Notes: generated by a model from the sequence alone, not told the origin. DNA of 56,066 nt from an uncultured Clostridia bacterium (GCA_947631925.1 CANRNE010000014.1:1-56066), one strand, 5' to 3'; numbered from the stretch's first letter, positions 31,681-42,400 are shown. Program-made: numbers and translations.

Positions 31681-32661
31681 CTATGAGAAAAATATTTTTG
31701 CGATTGCGGTGTGCAGTGCGCCGTCCGGCTTCATCTGCCCGCTCCGAAAGGCGGAGAGCAGGGAGTAGAGGTCGAGGTAGAGCGCCTGCGCCCTATCCGC
31801 GCCGAGGCGGGAGAGCGCCTCGCGGTTCTTTTTGACGGCGTACGGCTTGATGCCGAGCACAGCGGCGAGGTCGGCGTCCGTTCCGCGCATGCCGCCGAGT
31901 TCGGAGAGCGTCTTGAAATGGGAGACGAGCGCGGCGAGCACGGATGCCTCGTCAAAGCCCTTTTCGAGAAGGTCGCCCTCTATCTCGAAGAAGGCCTTTG
32001 CGTTGCGGCGGGAGGCGGCCTGCGTGAGTTCGTAGATTTTGTATTCGACGTCCTTTGCGACGTTGTCTTCGACAATTTGACGCGTTATCCGCCCACCATG
32101 TCCGAGGAGGAGGCTCAATTTTTCCACTTCGAGCTTCATGCGCGCGGCGTCGAGATTGCAGTAGCGGACCATGAGCGCGGCGGCCTCCCCGTCGATTTCC
32201 AGCCCGCTTCTTCTCGCCACGCCGAACAGCCAGCGGCAGAGCGCTTCCTCGCTCTCGCGGGCGCAGTCGACAAAGGTCACGCCCCCCTTGCGCTTCAAAT
32301 CCGTCCCCTTTTTCGCGCCCGCGTTGATGACGGCGAGCACGGTGGAGGGACAGGGCGAGGCGGCATACCCCTTGAGAAGTTCCCACTCCCGCTCCGTGGG
32401 GTAAAATTCATAGACGCGGACCAACCGCCTCTCGTCGAAGAAGGGAAGGGTCTGAAGGTCGGAGAGGAAGGAGAAGAATGCGTCTCCCTTGAGGGCGTCC
32501 CCCTCGTAGCGGACGTCGTTGAGGGTGGGGTTCGCGATGGCGCAGGCGGCGCGGATGGCCGAGAGAGCGCGGTCGCGGAAGAAGGTCTCCTCTCCCTCGA
32601 TGAGGTAGAAGGGCTTGAGCCCCTCCTCTTTGAGACTGGTTGCGAGCTGTACGAATTTCAT
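31681..32661 (-). CDS. holA: DNA polymerase III delta subunit
   Basis: HolA opens the sliding clamp inside the clamp loader. The start at 32661 is the ATG in ATATGA at the end of comEC. The 326-residue product has the PFYLIEGEETFFRDRALSAI region (degenerate nucleotide-binding fold), LPFFDERRLVRVYEF, and the C-terminal helical domain (AFFEIEGDLLEKGFDEASVLAALVSHFKTLSEL, in part). The comEC-holA pairing is usual in Bacillota and supports both. It is cytoplasmic. Confidence 0.93.
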   Translation of the reverse strand: MKFVQLATSLKEEGLKPFYLIEGEETFFRDRALSAIRAACAIANPTLNDVRYEGDALKGDAFFSFLSDLQTLPFFDERRLVRVYEFYPTEREWELLKGYAASPCPSTVLAVINAGAKKGTDLKRKGGVTFVDCARESEEALCRWLFGVARRSGLEIDGEAAALMVRYCNLDAARMKLEVEKLSLLLGHGGRITRQIVEDNVAKDVEYKIYELTQAASRRNAKAFFEIEGDLLEKGFDEASVLAALVSHFKTLSELGGMRGTDADLAAVLGIKPYAVKKNREALSRLGADRAQALYLDLYSLLSAFRSGQMKPDGALHTAIAKIFFS

Positions 32662-34646
32662 ATCTCTTTGATTATACCATCCCGAAAGAAAAATATCAAG
32701 TCCCCGCACCCCGAATGCACGAAGAAATCGGAGCCGAGCGCCTCTTTTCCCAAGAAATCGATTTCGATGAGCACCCCTTCCCCCTCAACCGTCAGCTTTT
32801 CGCGCGTCAAAAAGGTGAAGGTGAGCCCGCCCGCCTCCGCTTGCTCCGTGAAGACGACGGGGGAATGTTGCAGACCCGTCTCCACCTCGTCCTTGGCGTA
32901 GATGACGCGCGTGTCGAGGAAGATGGCGTGGTTGATGCCGTCCGTCTCCTTCCCCGAAGCAACAAAGACCGCGTCGAGCGTCCCTTGATAGCGATGGGCG
33001 AGAAATTCGTTGCAATCCTCCGCCGTGATGGTGCCGTCTATGACGAGCACATGGGAGGACGGGGTCTGAATGAGGACGGCGCTCCCCGTGTGCGCGTCGT
33101 ATGCCACCGCCTTCCCGCCCGAAAAGACGACATTCTCGAAGAGGCAGCAGAGGGCGATGAGAAGGGAAAGGCAACCCGCCAGGACGGTGCGGGGGAGCAG
33201 CTTGAGGCGGAATCGCTCGGAGAGCAAAACGCTCCCCATAAGCCACACGATGCCGCCCGCGCCGAGGGAGAACCCCGTGAGCACGGCGGTGAATTCTCCC
33301 CATGAGAGGACGAAGAGAAAGAGGGACAATAGCCCCTTCGGCAGAATGAGAAAGAACGCCGCGGCGGGCGGAATACACAATGCGATGACCGAGCAGAGGA
33401 GCACGGCGAGAAAGAGCACGGGCAGGCAGGGAATGAGGAAGAGATTGAGTACAAATCCCCACCACGAGAAGTAGCCGAAGGTCTCGAGGAGGATGGGGAG
33501 CGTGAAGAGCTGGACGGACAGATTCGCCGAAAAATAGGAGGAGAGAAAGCGCGGGAACTTGGGGATTTTTGCAAAGAGTCGGGAAAGGCTCCCAGAATAG
33601 AGCGCGAGCCCCACGCATGCGCCGAAGGAGAGGCGGAACCCGGGCGAGAGAAAGTCGGCGGGAAAGATGAGGAGCACGATGACGGCGGCAAGGGAGATGG
33701 AATTCAAAAAGTCATACTTCTTCCCGAAGGCGCGGAAGAATGCCATGACAAGGCACATGATGGCGGCGCGCAGCGAGGAGACGGAGAAGCCGCAGAAGGC
33801 GCAATAGAGAAAGGCGAGAACAGACGAGGGCAGGAAGGCATACTTCTTGAGCGGACGGAAGACGAGCATCGCCGCGCCGAACAAAATCCCGATGTGCAGA
33901 CCGGAAACCGCAAAGATGTGTGCGATTCCGCCCCGCCGCACCTCCTCGGTGAGTCCCTCATCCATTCCCTTCGAACTGCCCGTGAGGAGCGCATAGGCGA
34001 CATCGGCCTCGGTGCCTCCCATCCCCTCTTCGAGGCAGTCATAGAGGGCGGCATTCAGCCGAAGGAAGATATTCTTGCTCGTCCCCACCTTGTTGAAGGA
34101 TTGGTCGGGGGCGAAATAGCGGATATCGGTGTAAAAATAATAATATTCCGCCTCCGAGTTGGGAAGTTCCCCGCGCAGAAGTTCGGCCTCGAAGCTGACG
34201 ACGTCGCCCGGGCGGACCGCCTCGCTCTCGAGGCTGACGGAGAGCTTTCCGCCCACCCGCTTGCCGTCCACGGTGAGGTCGCCGAGCAGAACATGCGTCA
34301 CGCCGACGGCGGGCGTGAAGGAGACGACCGTCCCCTCGACGGTATAGTCCCCCTCCGCGGGGCCCGAGAGGTAGGAGTTTGCATAGGCGTTTGCGACGAG
34401 CGCACCCGCTCCGCCGAAGAGGACAAAGGCAAGGGCCATCGCAAGAAGACGCTTCTTCTCGAGAGGAAAGAGGGCGCAGACGAAAAATGCGGCGATAAAA
34501 AGAAAATCCGAGGGCCGAAGACCCCCGAACATCAAGCGAAAACAGAGAAAGATACCGAAGAGAAGACCGAGGGCGCAGAAGATGAGAATCCGCAGATTGA
34601 TGCGGGGAAGTTCTCTTGTGGAGCGTTTTCTGGGTCGGTGGGGCAT
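32658..34646 (-). CDS. comEC: ComEC/Rec2 family DNA-uptake channel with a degenerate C-terminal domain
   Basis: The start at 34646 follows GAGGCGCGCAT. The 662-residue membrane protein has the N-terminal soluble domain (ANSYLSGPAEGDYTVEGTVVSF), the competence domain with LLTGSSKGMDEGLTEEVRRGGIAHIFAVSGLHIGILFGA (in part), and about ten membrane helices. In ComEC a metallo-beta-lactamase domain with HxHxDH follows. Here the last 150 residues keep only its opening beta strands (AVAYDAHTGSAVLIQTPSSHVLVIDG) and lack the histidine motif. The channel could work, but nuclease activity of this part is unlikely. It overlaps holA by 4 nt. Confidence 0.9.
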   Translation of the reverse strand: MPHRPRKRSTRELPRINLRILIFCALGLLFGIFLCFRLMFGGLRPSDFLFIAAFFVCALFPLEKKRLLAMALAFVLFGGAGALVANAYANSYLSGPAEGDYTVEGTVVSFTPAVGVTHVLLGDLTVDGKRVGGKLSVSLESEAVRPGDVVSFEAELLRGELPNSEAEYYYFYTDIRYFAPDQSFNKVGTSKNIFLRLNAALYDCLEEGMGGTEADVAYALLTGSSKGMDEGLTEEVRRGGIAHIFAVSGLHIGILFGAAMLVFRPLKKYAFLPSSVLAFLYCAFCGFSVSSLRAAIMCLVMAFFRAFGKKYDFLNSISLAAVIVLLIFPADFLSPGFRLSFGACVGLALYSGSLSRLFAKIPKFPRFLSSYFSANLSVQLFTLPILLETFGYFSWWGFVLNLFLIPCLPVLFLAVLLCSVIALCIPPAAAFFLILPKGLLSLFLFVLSWGEFTAVLTGFSLGAGGIVWLMGSVLLSERFRLKLLPRTVLAGCLSLLIALCCLFENVVFSGGKAVAYDAHTGSAVLIQTPSSHVLVIDGTITAEDCNEFLAHRYQGTLDAVFVASGKETDGINHAIFLDTRVIYAKDEVETGLQHSPVVFTEQAEAGGLTFTFLTREKLTVEGEGVLIEIDFLGKEALGSDFFVHSGCGDLIFFFRDGIIKEI

Positions 34647-34684
34647 ATGCGCGCCTCGGAAAAAATGATGAATCCTATGAATAA

Positions 34685-34713
34685 ATCGTACCATATGCGC
34701 GCCATTTTGTCAA
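34685..34713 (-). promoter_or_regulatory. Sigma-A promoter of comEC-holA
   Basis: TTGACA (34708-34713), a 17-bp spacer and TACGAT (34685-34690) on the minus strand. Confidence 0.85.
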
Positions 34714-34882
34714 CCCGTTCGGTAAATTTTCCCGAAATTTTCAAAACTTTACGCCGCCCGCGCCGTGATTTTTCCCTCTAATCGAAACGTTTGGAGCAAT
34801 CCGACAAAAAAATCCCCGAAAATACAAGCTACGCCGCGCAATTCCCCGCCCCGCGGGAGTAGGATAGGGGCAAGAGGTGAAC

Positions 34883-35581
34883 ATGCAACTTTCGACACTC
34901 ATCGGAAAACCCGTACTCACACCCGCAGGCGAAGAGCGGGGCTATGTCCTCGCCGCGAATCTCTCCCGCAATCTCTCCAAACTTGCCTGCCTCATCTGCG
35001 CGGACGGCGAAGAGGAGGAATTTTTCCTGCCCGCAAGCGCGATTTCCGCCATTTCGGACGCCGTCATCGCAAAGGGCGCCAACATGGAACAGCAAAGCGG
35101 CGTCCCCTCCCCCATCGGGCGGGCGGCCTACACCGCGGGCGGCACCCTGCTCGGGGTCGTCTCCGACGTGCTCCTCTCCGAGGGCGCCGAGACCGTGCTC
35201 ATCGTCACGGGAGAGCATGCGCTCACGCAGATTCCCGCGGCGAGCGCGGCAATCGGGGACCGCGTCATCGTCCATCCGAAAGAGGCGCCCCGCCCCAAGC
35301 GGGCTCCCAAAAAACGGCCTCAGACAAAAAAAGAGGCACCCATGTCCGAGGACAAGGTGCAAAATTTGAAAATTCCCGTGCGGACGGAGCTCCTCTCGGG
35401 AACGGATTTGCTCGGCAAAGTCGTGCGGCGGACCGTCTTTGACGAGCGGGGCGGCGTCATCGCGACGGCGGGGGAAAAAGTCACGCTCGCCGTGCTTTCG
35501 CGGGCGCGGCGTAAAAACAGGCTCGTCCGCCTTGCGGTCAACACACTGACGGGAACGGTTACAACTGATACTTCGCCGTGA
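34883..35581 (+). CDS. PRC-barrel domain protein
   Basis: The ATG at 34883 follows AAGAGGTGAAC; a GTG two codons earlier lies in that ribosome site. The 232-residue protein has a first PRC-barrel at about 1-65 (LIGKPVLTPAGEERGYVLAANLSRN), a second at about 75-130 (GRAAYTAGGTLLGVVSDVLL), and a Lys/Arg/Pro-rich linker (PRPKRAPKKRPQTKKEAP). The C-terminal beta-rich segment contains DLLGKVVRRTVFDERGG, resembling a third small barrel. Single-barrel YlmC/YmxH proteins are common in spore formers, but this triple form is unfamiliar to me. No promoter is clear in the 188-bp gap upstream. The 3' end overlaps the convergent gene by 23 bp. Confidence 0.75.
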   Translation: MQLSTLIGKPVLTPAGEERGYVLAANLSRNLSKLACLICADGEEEEFFLPASAISAISDAVIAKGANMEQQSGVPSPIGRAAYTAGGTLLGVVSDVLLSEGAETVLIVTGEHALTQIPAASAAIGDRVIVHPKEAPRPKRAPKKRPQTKKEAPMSEDKVQNLKIPVRTELLSGTDLLGKVVRRTVFDERGGVIATAGEKVTLAVLSRARRKNRLVRLAVNTLTGTVTTDTSP

Positions 35582-36155
35582 GTTTGAGCGCGGCGGCGAG
35601 GCAGTCGTTGAGCATGGAGAGCTCCTCCTCCGAGAGGGGCTTTTCTCGATACAAATCGAGCGAACGGGCGAGGACGTCGACTTCCAGTCTGTCGGAGGGC
35701 GACAGGGGCAGCTTTTTGAGGCGCTCGAGCAGCTGTTCGGCGTGTCCGAGCTCCATTCCGCTCTCCTTTGCGGTCGTCTGCGGCTCGGAAAATTTCTCCA
35801 CTTTAGGGGGAATGGGGCAGGTTGCGGCGAGGTCGGCGTGGAATTTTTCGTACATGCGCTCCTCGCGGCTCACCCTCTTTTCCCGTTTGGGGACGGGGAT
35901 AAAAAAGAGGGCGGAGAGCGCCGCGGCGAGGGCAAAAAAGCACCCCATGTACGCAAAACCGCCCGAAATGTCCTTTGCCGCGGTCATGGCAAAGGCGATG
36001 CCGCCCAAGAAAATTGCGGCGACGGGATAGCCCTTTCTTCCGCCGAAGAGGCAAAACAGGACTGCCGCCATAGAGAGCAGGGCGGGGAGAATGATGAGGG
36101 GGACGAAATCGGGCACCGCGGCGAGGGCGGATAAGAAGGGCTGCAAAAATTCCAT
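35559..36155 (-). CDS. Small membrane protein of unknown function
   Basis: Starting at MEFLQPFLSALAAVP (36155), the 198-residue product has three to four membrane segments in its first 95 residues (LIILPALLSMAAVLFCLFGG, YPVAAIFLGGIAFAMTA, YMGCFFALAAALSALFFIP), then a cytoplasmic tail with a helical domain (RLKKLPLSPSDRLEVDVLARSLDLYREKPLSEEELSML, in part). I recognise no family. The ribosome site is poor, so the start could be elsewhere, but the membrane pattern argues for this frame. addA ends 62 bp upstream of its start. Confidence 0.65.
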   Translation of the reverse strand: MEFLQPFLSALAAVPDFVPLIILPALLSMAAVLFCLFGGRKGYPVAAIFLGGIAFAMTAAKDISGGFAYMGCFFALAAALSALFFIPVPKREKRVSREERMYEKFHADLAATCPIPPKVEKFSEPQTTAKESGMELGHAEQLLERLKKLPLSPSDRLEVDVLARSLDLYREKPLSEEELSMLNDCLAAALKLTAKYQL

Positions 36156-36216
36156 ACGGGGAATTTTACCCCCAAACAGGGGTCGGATTCCCACTCTTTT
36201 TGCAATATGGTGTCGT

Positions 36217-39200
36217 TTATGCGAAAATAATCTCGCGGGCAGCGGCGATGTTGACAATCGTCACGCGGACGTTCTCCTCGGCGACCCGACAGATTTTCGC
36301 GACCGCCTTGCGGTAGAGGCGCATCTGGGGCGCATAGCCCGCGCAAATGGCGTCGTCGGAGCGCGCGGAGTCCTTATAATCGATAATATGATACCCCTTT
36401 TCGTCGAGGACGAGGAGGTCGAGCGCGCCCTGAAAGAGTACTTCGGTGTCCCCTTCCTCCGCCTCATAGAAGAGCTCGGCGGGGAGGGAGACGAGGAAGC
36501 GCTGTTCCCGCCACGTTTGCTTCCCTTCGAGGGCTTTGAGCGTCGGAATCCCGAGAATGCGGCAGAGCCGCTCCTCGTCGAGCAGGGCAATTTGTTCCGC
36601 GGAGAGCAGCCCCTCCCCCTTCATGCGGGCGAGTTCCTCCCTCGCGTCGGCGCCGAAGCGGACGTGCTCCAAGAACGCGTGGTAGGCGAGCCCCTCCTCG
36701 CGCGAGTGCGGAGCATCCCCCAAAACGGGCGCGAAGAAGTCCTCTTCGACAGAAAACGGGGCACCCATGTCCGAGGTAGAGCCCTCTTTTTCGTGCATGC
36801 GGCGAATGAGACCCGTTGCGGAATCCTTGACGGGAATTTCCGTCGCCTTGGGGAAGGGATAGGAAAACACGGCGCGCTCGATGTCGGCGAGCGAGAAAGC
36901 TTTTTCCTCCTTTTCTTCGGGCGGCGCCTCTTCCTGCGTCCAAGTCCCCGCGAGGGGCTCTAACAGGAAGCGGGGCGCGAGCCAAGCGAAACTTTCCGTC
37001 TTTTCGTTGGTCTTCTCCCTCTCATAGACGAGGTGCAGGCGGCATTTGGCGCGCGTCATGGCGACATAGAGGAGGTTATATTCCCCCTCCCGCTCGTCGT
37101 TGGAGAGGAGATTTTTCGCGGCGAGACGGGCGAGCGTGCCCCGCGTCGTGCGCGTCTTGAAATCGAAATACTTGGGCGCGGCGCCGAGCTCATCCGTCCA
37201 GAGCGTCTCGTCCTTTTCGTCCGGCATGCGGAAGGACGTGTCGATATCGGTGAGGATGACGACGGGGTACTCGAGCCCCTTGGAGGAGTGCATCGTAGTG
37301 AGCTTGACGGCCCCCTCCCCGCCGCTCTCGGCAAAGACAATCTTGTCGCCGCCGTCGGCAATTTTCTTGAGGAAGGCATGCACGCTCATCCCCGCCCCCT
37401 CTTCGGTAAAGCGGGCGGCACGGGCAAGCGCTTCCTCCCCGCCGCTCGCCGCGATTTGCGCCTCGAGCCCGTCCGAAAGGAGAAGGAACAAAATTTCCTG
37501 CGCCGTCTTGACCTGCGAAAGGGTGCGCATGCGCTGTGTATAGGACAGAAATGTGCGAAGTTTTTCCGCCAAACCGTCGTGGCGGGCGAGATAGCAGGTG
37601 CACGCCTCGCGGAAGGTCGTGCGCGGGGGTGCGGCGAGGCGGATTTGCCCGAGTTCGCCGTCCGTAAAGCCTCCCGCCGCGGAGAGCATACAGCCCGCGA
37701 GCGGAATGTCCTGCTCCCCGTTGTCGAGGAAGGAGAGCCAGTTGTAGAGGAGCTTGCCCTCAAAGAAATCCAAAACGTTGCTCTCTGCCGTCGCGGTGAC
37801 GGGAATTCCGCGCTCTGCGAGCCGCCCGAGAATGGCGCGCGCCGTGGCGGTCTGCTTGCGCACGAGAATGGCGATGTCGCCGTACTCCGTCCTTCGCACC
37901 TCGCCAAGGTCGGGGTCGAAGAGCGGTCTGCCGCGCTCCGCCTCCACAATCTCCACCACCTTGCGGGCGATTGCGCTCTGCTCCTCATCCCCCGTCGCCT
38001 GCAGGACGGAATAGACGCCGCGCTCCACCGTCTCCTTCGCGTCTTTCGGCGCGGTGTGGAGATAGAGCTCCCCATCCGTCGGGAACCTGTCCCCGCCCGT
38101 CATGGGGACATATCCTTCGAGGACGGTCGAGAAGACGGTATTCACCGCGTCGAGCACGACGGGGGCAGAGCGGAAGTTGCGGTCCAGAGAGAGCGCGCCG
38201 CCCAGCGCATGCTCCTGTTCGGTGAAGAACTTGGCGCGGCTGCCGCGGAACCCGTAGATGGCCTGCTTCTTGTCGCCGACGAGGAAAATTTCCTCCCCCG
38301 AAACGGCCTCCAGAATGGCATTCTGCAGGGGGTTGATGTCCTGATATTCGTCCACAAAGACAAATTTATATCTGTCCCTCACGGCGGCGCGCACTTCGTC
38401 GTCGGAGAGAACCGCAAGGGCGAGATGCTCGAGGTCGTCGTAGTCGAGCACGCCGCTCTCCCGCTTCTCCACGGTGTAGCTCTCGTCGAAGAGAAGGACG
38501 AGGCGCAGAAGTCCGTCCGCCGTCTCCTTGGCGTTTGCGTAGTCGGAAAGCGCCTGCGCGCGGTCGGCCTTTTCGGAGAGAATGTTGGCAATCAGCGCGT
38601 CCCGCCGCCTTGCGAGAAGGCGCATGCGGTCGACACAGCGGGTGAGCGCGGGGTCGTTTTTGCTGCGCTTGGGAACGGCGGGGAAGGTAAACGTCGTGAC
38701 GAGTTTTTGGAGCGCATAGAAGTCCTCCTGCGCCGCGACCGCGTCCGCGAATTCCGCCGTTGCGATGAGCGCGGGAACGCCTTTCGGAGCGTCTGCCTCG
38801 GACATGGGTATGAGCTCTCTGCTCGAGGCGGCGATTTTCCTCGCCTGCGAACGGTAGGATTCCATGAGACAGGCGAGCATGTCGGAAAAGCCCTCTTCGG
38901 GACTTTTTGCGATGTCTTCTTCGAGGCGGGTGCGATAATTTGCCGCGTTGCGCACGGCGGCATACAGCGACCGCACGACGCCGCGGAGCATGTCGTCCTT
39001 CTTTCTGCGGTAATAAATCTTGAGAAGGCGGGCAAACCACGGGGGATTCTCCTCATAGACGCGCTCGAATGTCGCGTCCTCGGCGCGTTTTTTGATGGAA
39101 GCGCCCTCCCCGTCCTCGCCCGCGATGCGGAACTTGGGGTCCTGCCCCACGAGATAGAAATAGGTGCGCACGAGCCGCCCGCAGAAGGCGTGAACGGTGC

Positions 39201-39489
39201 AGATATCGGCGAGGGGCAGGGCGTCGAGCTGGGCGTGAATGTGCGCTTTTTTGACCCCATCCGCACATTTTGCGCGCTCGAGGAGCTTTTTGCGCATGCG
39301 TTCGCGCATCTGCGCCGCCGCTTTGTTCGTGAAGGTGACGGCGAGCACGCGGTCCACGCTCTCCCCGCTCTCGACAAGGTCTGCGAGACGGTCTATCATG
39401 ACCGTCGTCTTGCCGCTGCCCGCGGAGGCGGAGACGATGACTTTCCCGCGCGCGGAAATGGCCGCGCTCTGTTGCTCTGTATAGCTCAT
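36217..39489 (-). CDS. addA: ATP-dependent helicase/nuclease subunit A (AddA)
   Basis: AddA is the UvrD-like helicase and nuclease of the AddAB complex, which processes double-strand ends for RecA. The start is ATG at 39489 after AAGGAGGAGTC, overlapping addB by 4 nt. The 1090-residue product has Walker A SAGSGKTTVM near residue 23, helicase motifs (VLAVTFTNKAAAQMRERM; KFVFVDEYQDINPLQNAIL; FLVGDKKQAIYGFRGS; LTTMHSSKGLEYPVVIL), and the C-terminal RecB-like nuclease with ALDLLVLDEKGYHIIDYKDS. It is slightly shorter than most AddA proteins. Confidence 0.97.
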   Translation of the reverse strand: MSYTEQQSAAISARGKVIVSASAGSGKTTVMIDRLADLVESGESVDRVLAVTFTNKAAAQMRERMRKKLLERAKCADGVKKAHIHAQLDALPLADICTVHAFCGRLVRTYFYLVGQDPKFRIAGEDGEGASIKKRAEDATFERVYEENPPWFARLLKIYYRRKKDDMLRGVVRSLYAAVRNAANYRTRLEEDIAKSPEEGFSDMLACLMESYRSQARKIAASSRELIPMSEADAPKGVPALIATAEFADAVAAQEDFYALQKLVTTFTFPAVPKRSKNDPALTRCVDRMRLLARRRDALIANILSEKADRAQALSDYANAKETADGLLRLVLLFDESYTVEKRESGVLDYDDLEHLALAVLSDDEVRAAVRDRYKFVFVDEYQDINPLQNAILEAVSGEEIFLVGDKKQAIYGFRGSRAKFFTEQEHALGGALSLDRNFRSAPVVLDAVNTVFSTVLEGYVPMTGGDRFPTDGELYLHTAPKDAKETVERGVYSVLQATGDEEQSAIARKVVEIVEAERGRPLFDPDLGEVRRTEYGDIAILVRKQTATARAILGRLAERGIPVTATAESNVLDFFEGKLLYNWLSFLDNGEQDIPLAGCMLSAAGGFTDGELGQIRLAAPPRTTFREACTCYLARHDGLAEKLRTFLSYTQRMRTLSQVKTAQEILFLLLSDGLEAQIAASGGEEALARAARFTEEGAGMSVHAFLKKIADGGDKIVFAESGGEGAVKLTTMHSSKGLEYPVVILTDIDTSFRMPDEKDETLWTDELGAAPKYFDFKTRTTRGTLARLAAKNLLSNDEREGEYNLLYVAMTRAKCRLHLVYEREKTNEKTESFAWLAPRFLLEPLAGTWTQEEAPPEEKEEKAFSLADIERAVFSYPFPKATEIPVKDSATGLIRRMHEKEGSTSDMGAPFSVEEDFFAPVLGDAPHSREEGLAYHAFLEHVRFGADAREELARMKGEGLLSAEQIALLDEERLCRILGIPTLKALEGKQTWREQRFLVSLPAELFYEAEEGDTEVLFQGALDLLVLDEKGYHIIDYKDSARSDDAICAGYAPQMRLYRKAVAKICRVAEENVRVTIVNIAAAREIIFA

Positions 39490-42400
39490 GACTCCTCCTT
39501 CGCTTTTGCATTGCGGACGATTTCGGTGACGGTGCCGCAGCCGATGTCGCGCTCCTTGCGCGGGGTGCCGCAGAAACCGCACAGCCCCTTAAATTGACAA
39601 TAGGTGCAGCTTTCGCCGTAGGGCGAGGGGCGGATATTCCCCTGCCGCATCTCTCCCTCCGCCTGTTTGGAGACGAGGCGGGCATATTCGAGAAAGTCCT
39701 CGAATTCGGCGCGGTCCATGCCCTTTTCCGACCGTTCCCCGTCCGAGAAGAAGGCGCTCGCCTCCCCCTCCGCGCGCACAGTGTCCATGTCGCGCACCGT
39801 CTCGGGTTCGTTGCAGAAGAAGCCGAGCAGGCGGAATTTGCCGTCGAGCTTGTCCCCCGCCACGACGTCGTCCGCCGCGGGGAAGTAGAAGGCGCCCGCC
39901 GCCCGCTTTTTTCCCTCTCCGCGCTGTTTTTCCGCCGCAGCGAGGAGGTAGAGCTCGAGCTGGAGCTTGCGCCCCGTATAATATGCGGCCACCGAGGCGT
40001 CGATGTCGCCCGTCTTGTAGTCGATGACGCGCACGCTGCCGTCCGTCTCGTCCACGCGGTCCGCCTTCCCGCGGAGGGAGAGCCCCTCGAGCGAAATGTC
40101 GGATTCCGTCTCCGCGACGCGGAAATTGGACCCTGCGAGCTGGCGGTATGCCGCTTTCGCGACGGAGGCGGCCTCCTCGGCGAGCCGTTCGCCCGTGTAC
40201 GCGCCCGCCTTGGTCTCCGAAAGGGGCGCATAAAGCGGGGCGGCAAGAAGGGTCTTTGCGATATCTCTTGCCGCGGTCTCACACTCCTCTTCGCTTGAAA
40301 AATTGTTGAAGAGGCGGGCGGTCTGCTCCAGAACGGTGTGCACGAAGGTGCCCGCGTCGGCGGCGTTGCCCGTCTTTCTCTGCTCGAAGAGATGCAGGCC
40401 GTATTTTGCAAAACTTTTGTAGGGACACTCGAAATAGCTCTCGAGCACGGTGGGCGAGACGGTGGGAGAAAACCACAGCCGCGGCGCCGTATCCTGCGGC
40501 GTCTTTTGCAGGCTCTTTTTCATCTCTTCAGGGTCTACGGGCATACCATGTCCGAAGATGTCCTTCAAAAATGCCTCTCTGAGCGCTTCGCCGCGGACGC
40601 CGTTTTCCGAAAAATATGCGGCGAGGGCGGGCGCAAACGCACCGTATTCGAAGGGATAGCGCGGCGGGGCTTCCCTGAGGGAAAAAGCGCGGCGCAGATA
40701 TAAAAACAGCTCGCTCGGGGAGACCTCCCCGCTCTTTTTTCTGCGGGGACAGCTGACATACAGCGCCTCGGAAAAGGCGCAGACGTTGAGCGCGAACGCC
40801 TCCCGTGCACGGGCGTTGACGACGGCGATGGCGGGCTCCACTTCGACGCGAAGTTTGGAAAGGGTTCCTATCTCGGCGTCCGTGATGACGGCGGTGTCCT
40901 GCGAGATGCGGGGAACGGCTTCCGTCATGCCCGCGAGAAAGAGCACTTCGGAGCGACACAGACGGCTCTCCCCGATGTCGCCCACGAAGACCGCGTCCGC
41001 GCGGCGGGGCAGCATGGAAATTTCGAGCGCGTCCAGCCCGTTTTCGAGGAGATGGTAGAACTGCCGCGCCGTGAATTTCCCCGCGGGGACGACTTTCTCC
41101 GTCTCGTCGAGAAGGGTGGAAAATTTTGAGATGTCGAGGAAGGCGCGCTCCTCTTCGCAGGAGGAAGAGAGCCTCTCGGTAATCTTCTCCCCGTCCACAA
41201 GTTCCCAAATCCTGCGCACGGCGTTGACATAGCCCGCGCCCGTGTCCTTGGGACGCACGAGGGAAAGAAGGGAGAGAAGTTTCTCCCGCGCGGCCTTGAG
41301 CTCTTCGAAACCCGCTGTCCCCTCCCGAATTTCCCGCCTTGCCGCATACCGTCCGCCCGAGGCGGAGAGGTAGTTGCGATAGGCGCCGCCGTCCCCGAAA
41401 TAGACGGAGGAGGCGATGTCTGCCGCGCTCGAAGTGATGCCGCCGTTTGCCGCGGCGTCGAAGACGGAGAGCACGAAGGCGCAGAAGGGATGACCCGCGT
41501 ACTTTCTGCGCCGATCGAGATAGTAGGGAATGTTCTGGGCGGAGAAGGCCTTCTCTGCGGCGGGCAAGTCGTCCGCACTGCCGACGAGGACGGAGATGTC
41601 GCGATAGCGCCGCCCCATGGAAACCTCCCGCTTGATGTAGGCGGCAACGGTGGAAAATTCTTCGCGGTCGTCCGCGGCCTCGAAGACGAAGATGCTGTCC
41701 GACTCCTGCCGCTTTCCGCCGTCGGGATTGAAGAGTTCCCGTTGGAGAATGGCGGCGTCCCCCGAGAGGGTGCTCTTCTCCATATGTACTTCACAGCTTC
41801 CCCGCTCCTCACAGAGGGTGCGGAAAATATGCGCCGCCTCGTTGGTGTAAAAGCGTTCCCTTCCCGCGAGGAAAATTCCCGTCACGGAGCCTGCGGCAGA
41901 GAGGGCGGCGCGCACCCCCTCCCGCGCCTGTTTTGTGAAGGAGGAGAACCCGAAGAAGAGGACGGCCTGCGGGCGTTCGCGCTCGATTTTTTGGGGAAGC
42001 AGGGCGAGAAAGCCGTTCTCGTCGAGCAGATTTCTCTCCTGCAGAAAGGCTTCGTACCGCTCGAGAAGGAGGGCGAGGTCGGCAAGTTTGCGCGCGAGCA
42101 TGCCGCCCGCAAGGGACGCGCTCTCGCGGAGCATGTCTGCGGTGACGCGGGAGGCGAGGAGCTGGGCGAGCGTCTCATACACCGCCTGCGCCGCCCCCAC
42201 GCCGAAACAGCGGAGATTGTCCGCCTCTTCCTCCATGATGGCGGAGAGCGCCATGACGGAGCCGAATTTGGACACGGTATGCGCTTCTCCGCTCAGATAG
42301 CGGGCAAATGTGGTGACTTCGGTGAGAAAACTTCCCCCCGAGAGGCGGATTGCCGCCCGTTCGGCGAGCAGCGTGAGCCTGTCCTCGCAGAACACGAGAA

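Noticed and set aside
37033-39597. An 854-codon plus-strand frame opposite addA, and similar long antisense frames over mnmG, ypeB, GH3 and the large lipoprotein
   Set aside because: Each is a GC-codon shadow of a gene with clear domain motifs and has no coherent family signature or ribosome site of its own.
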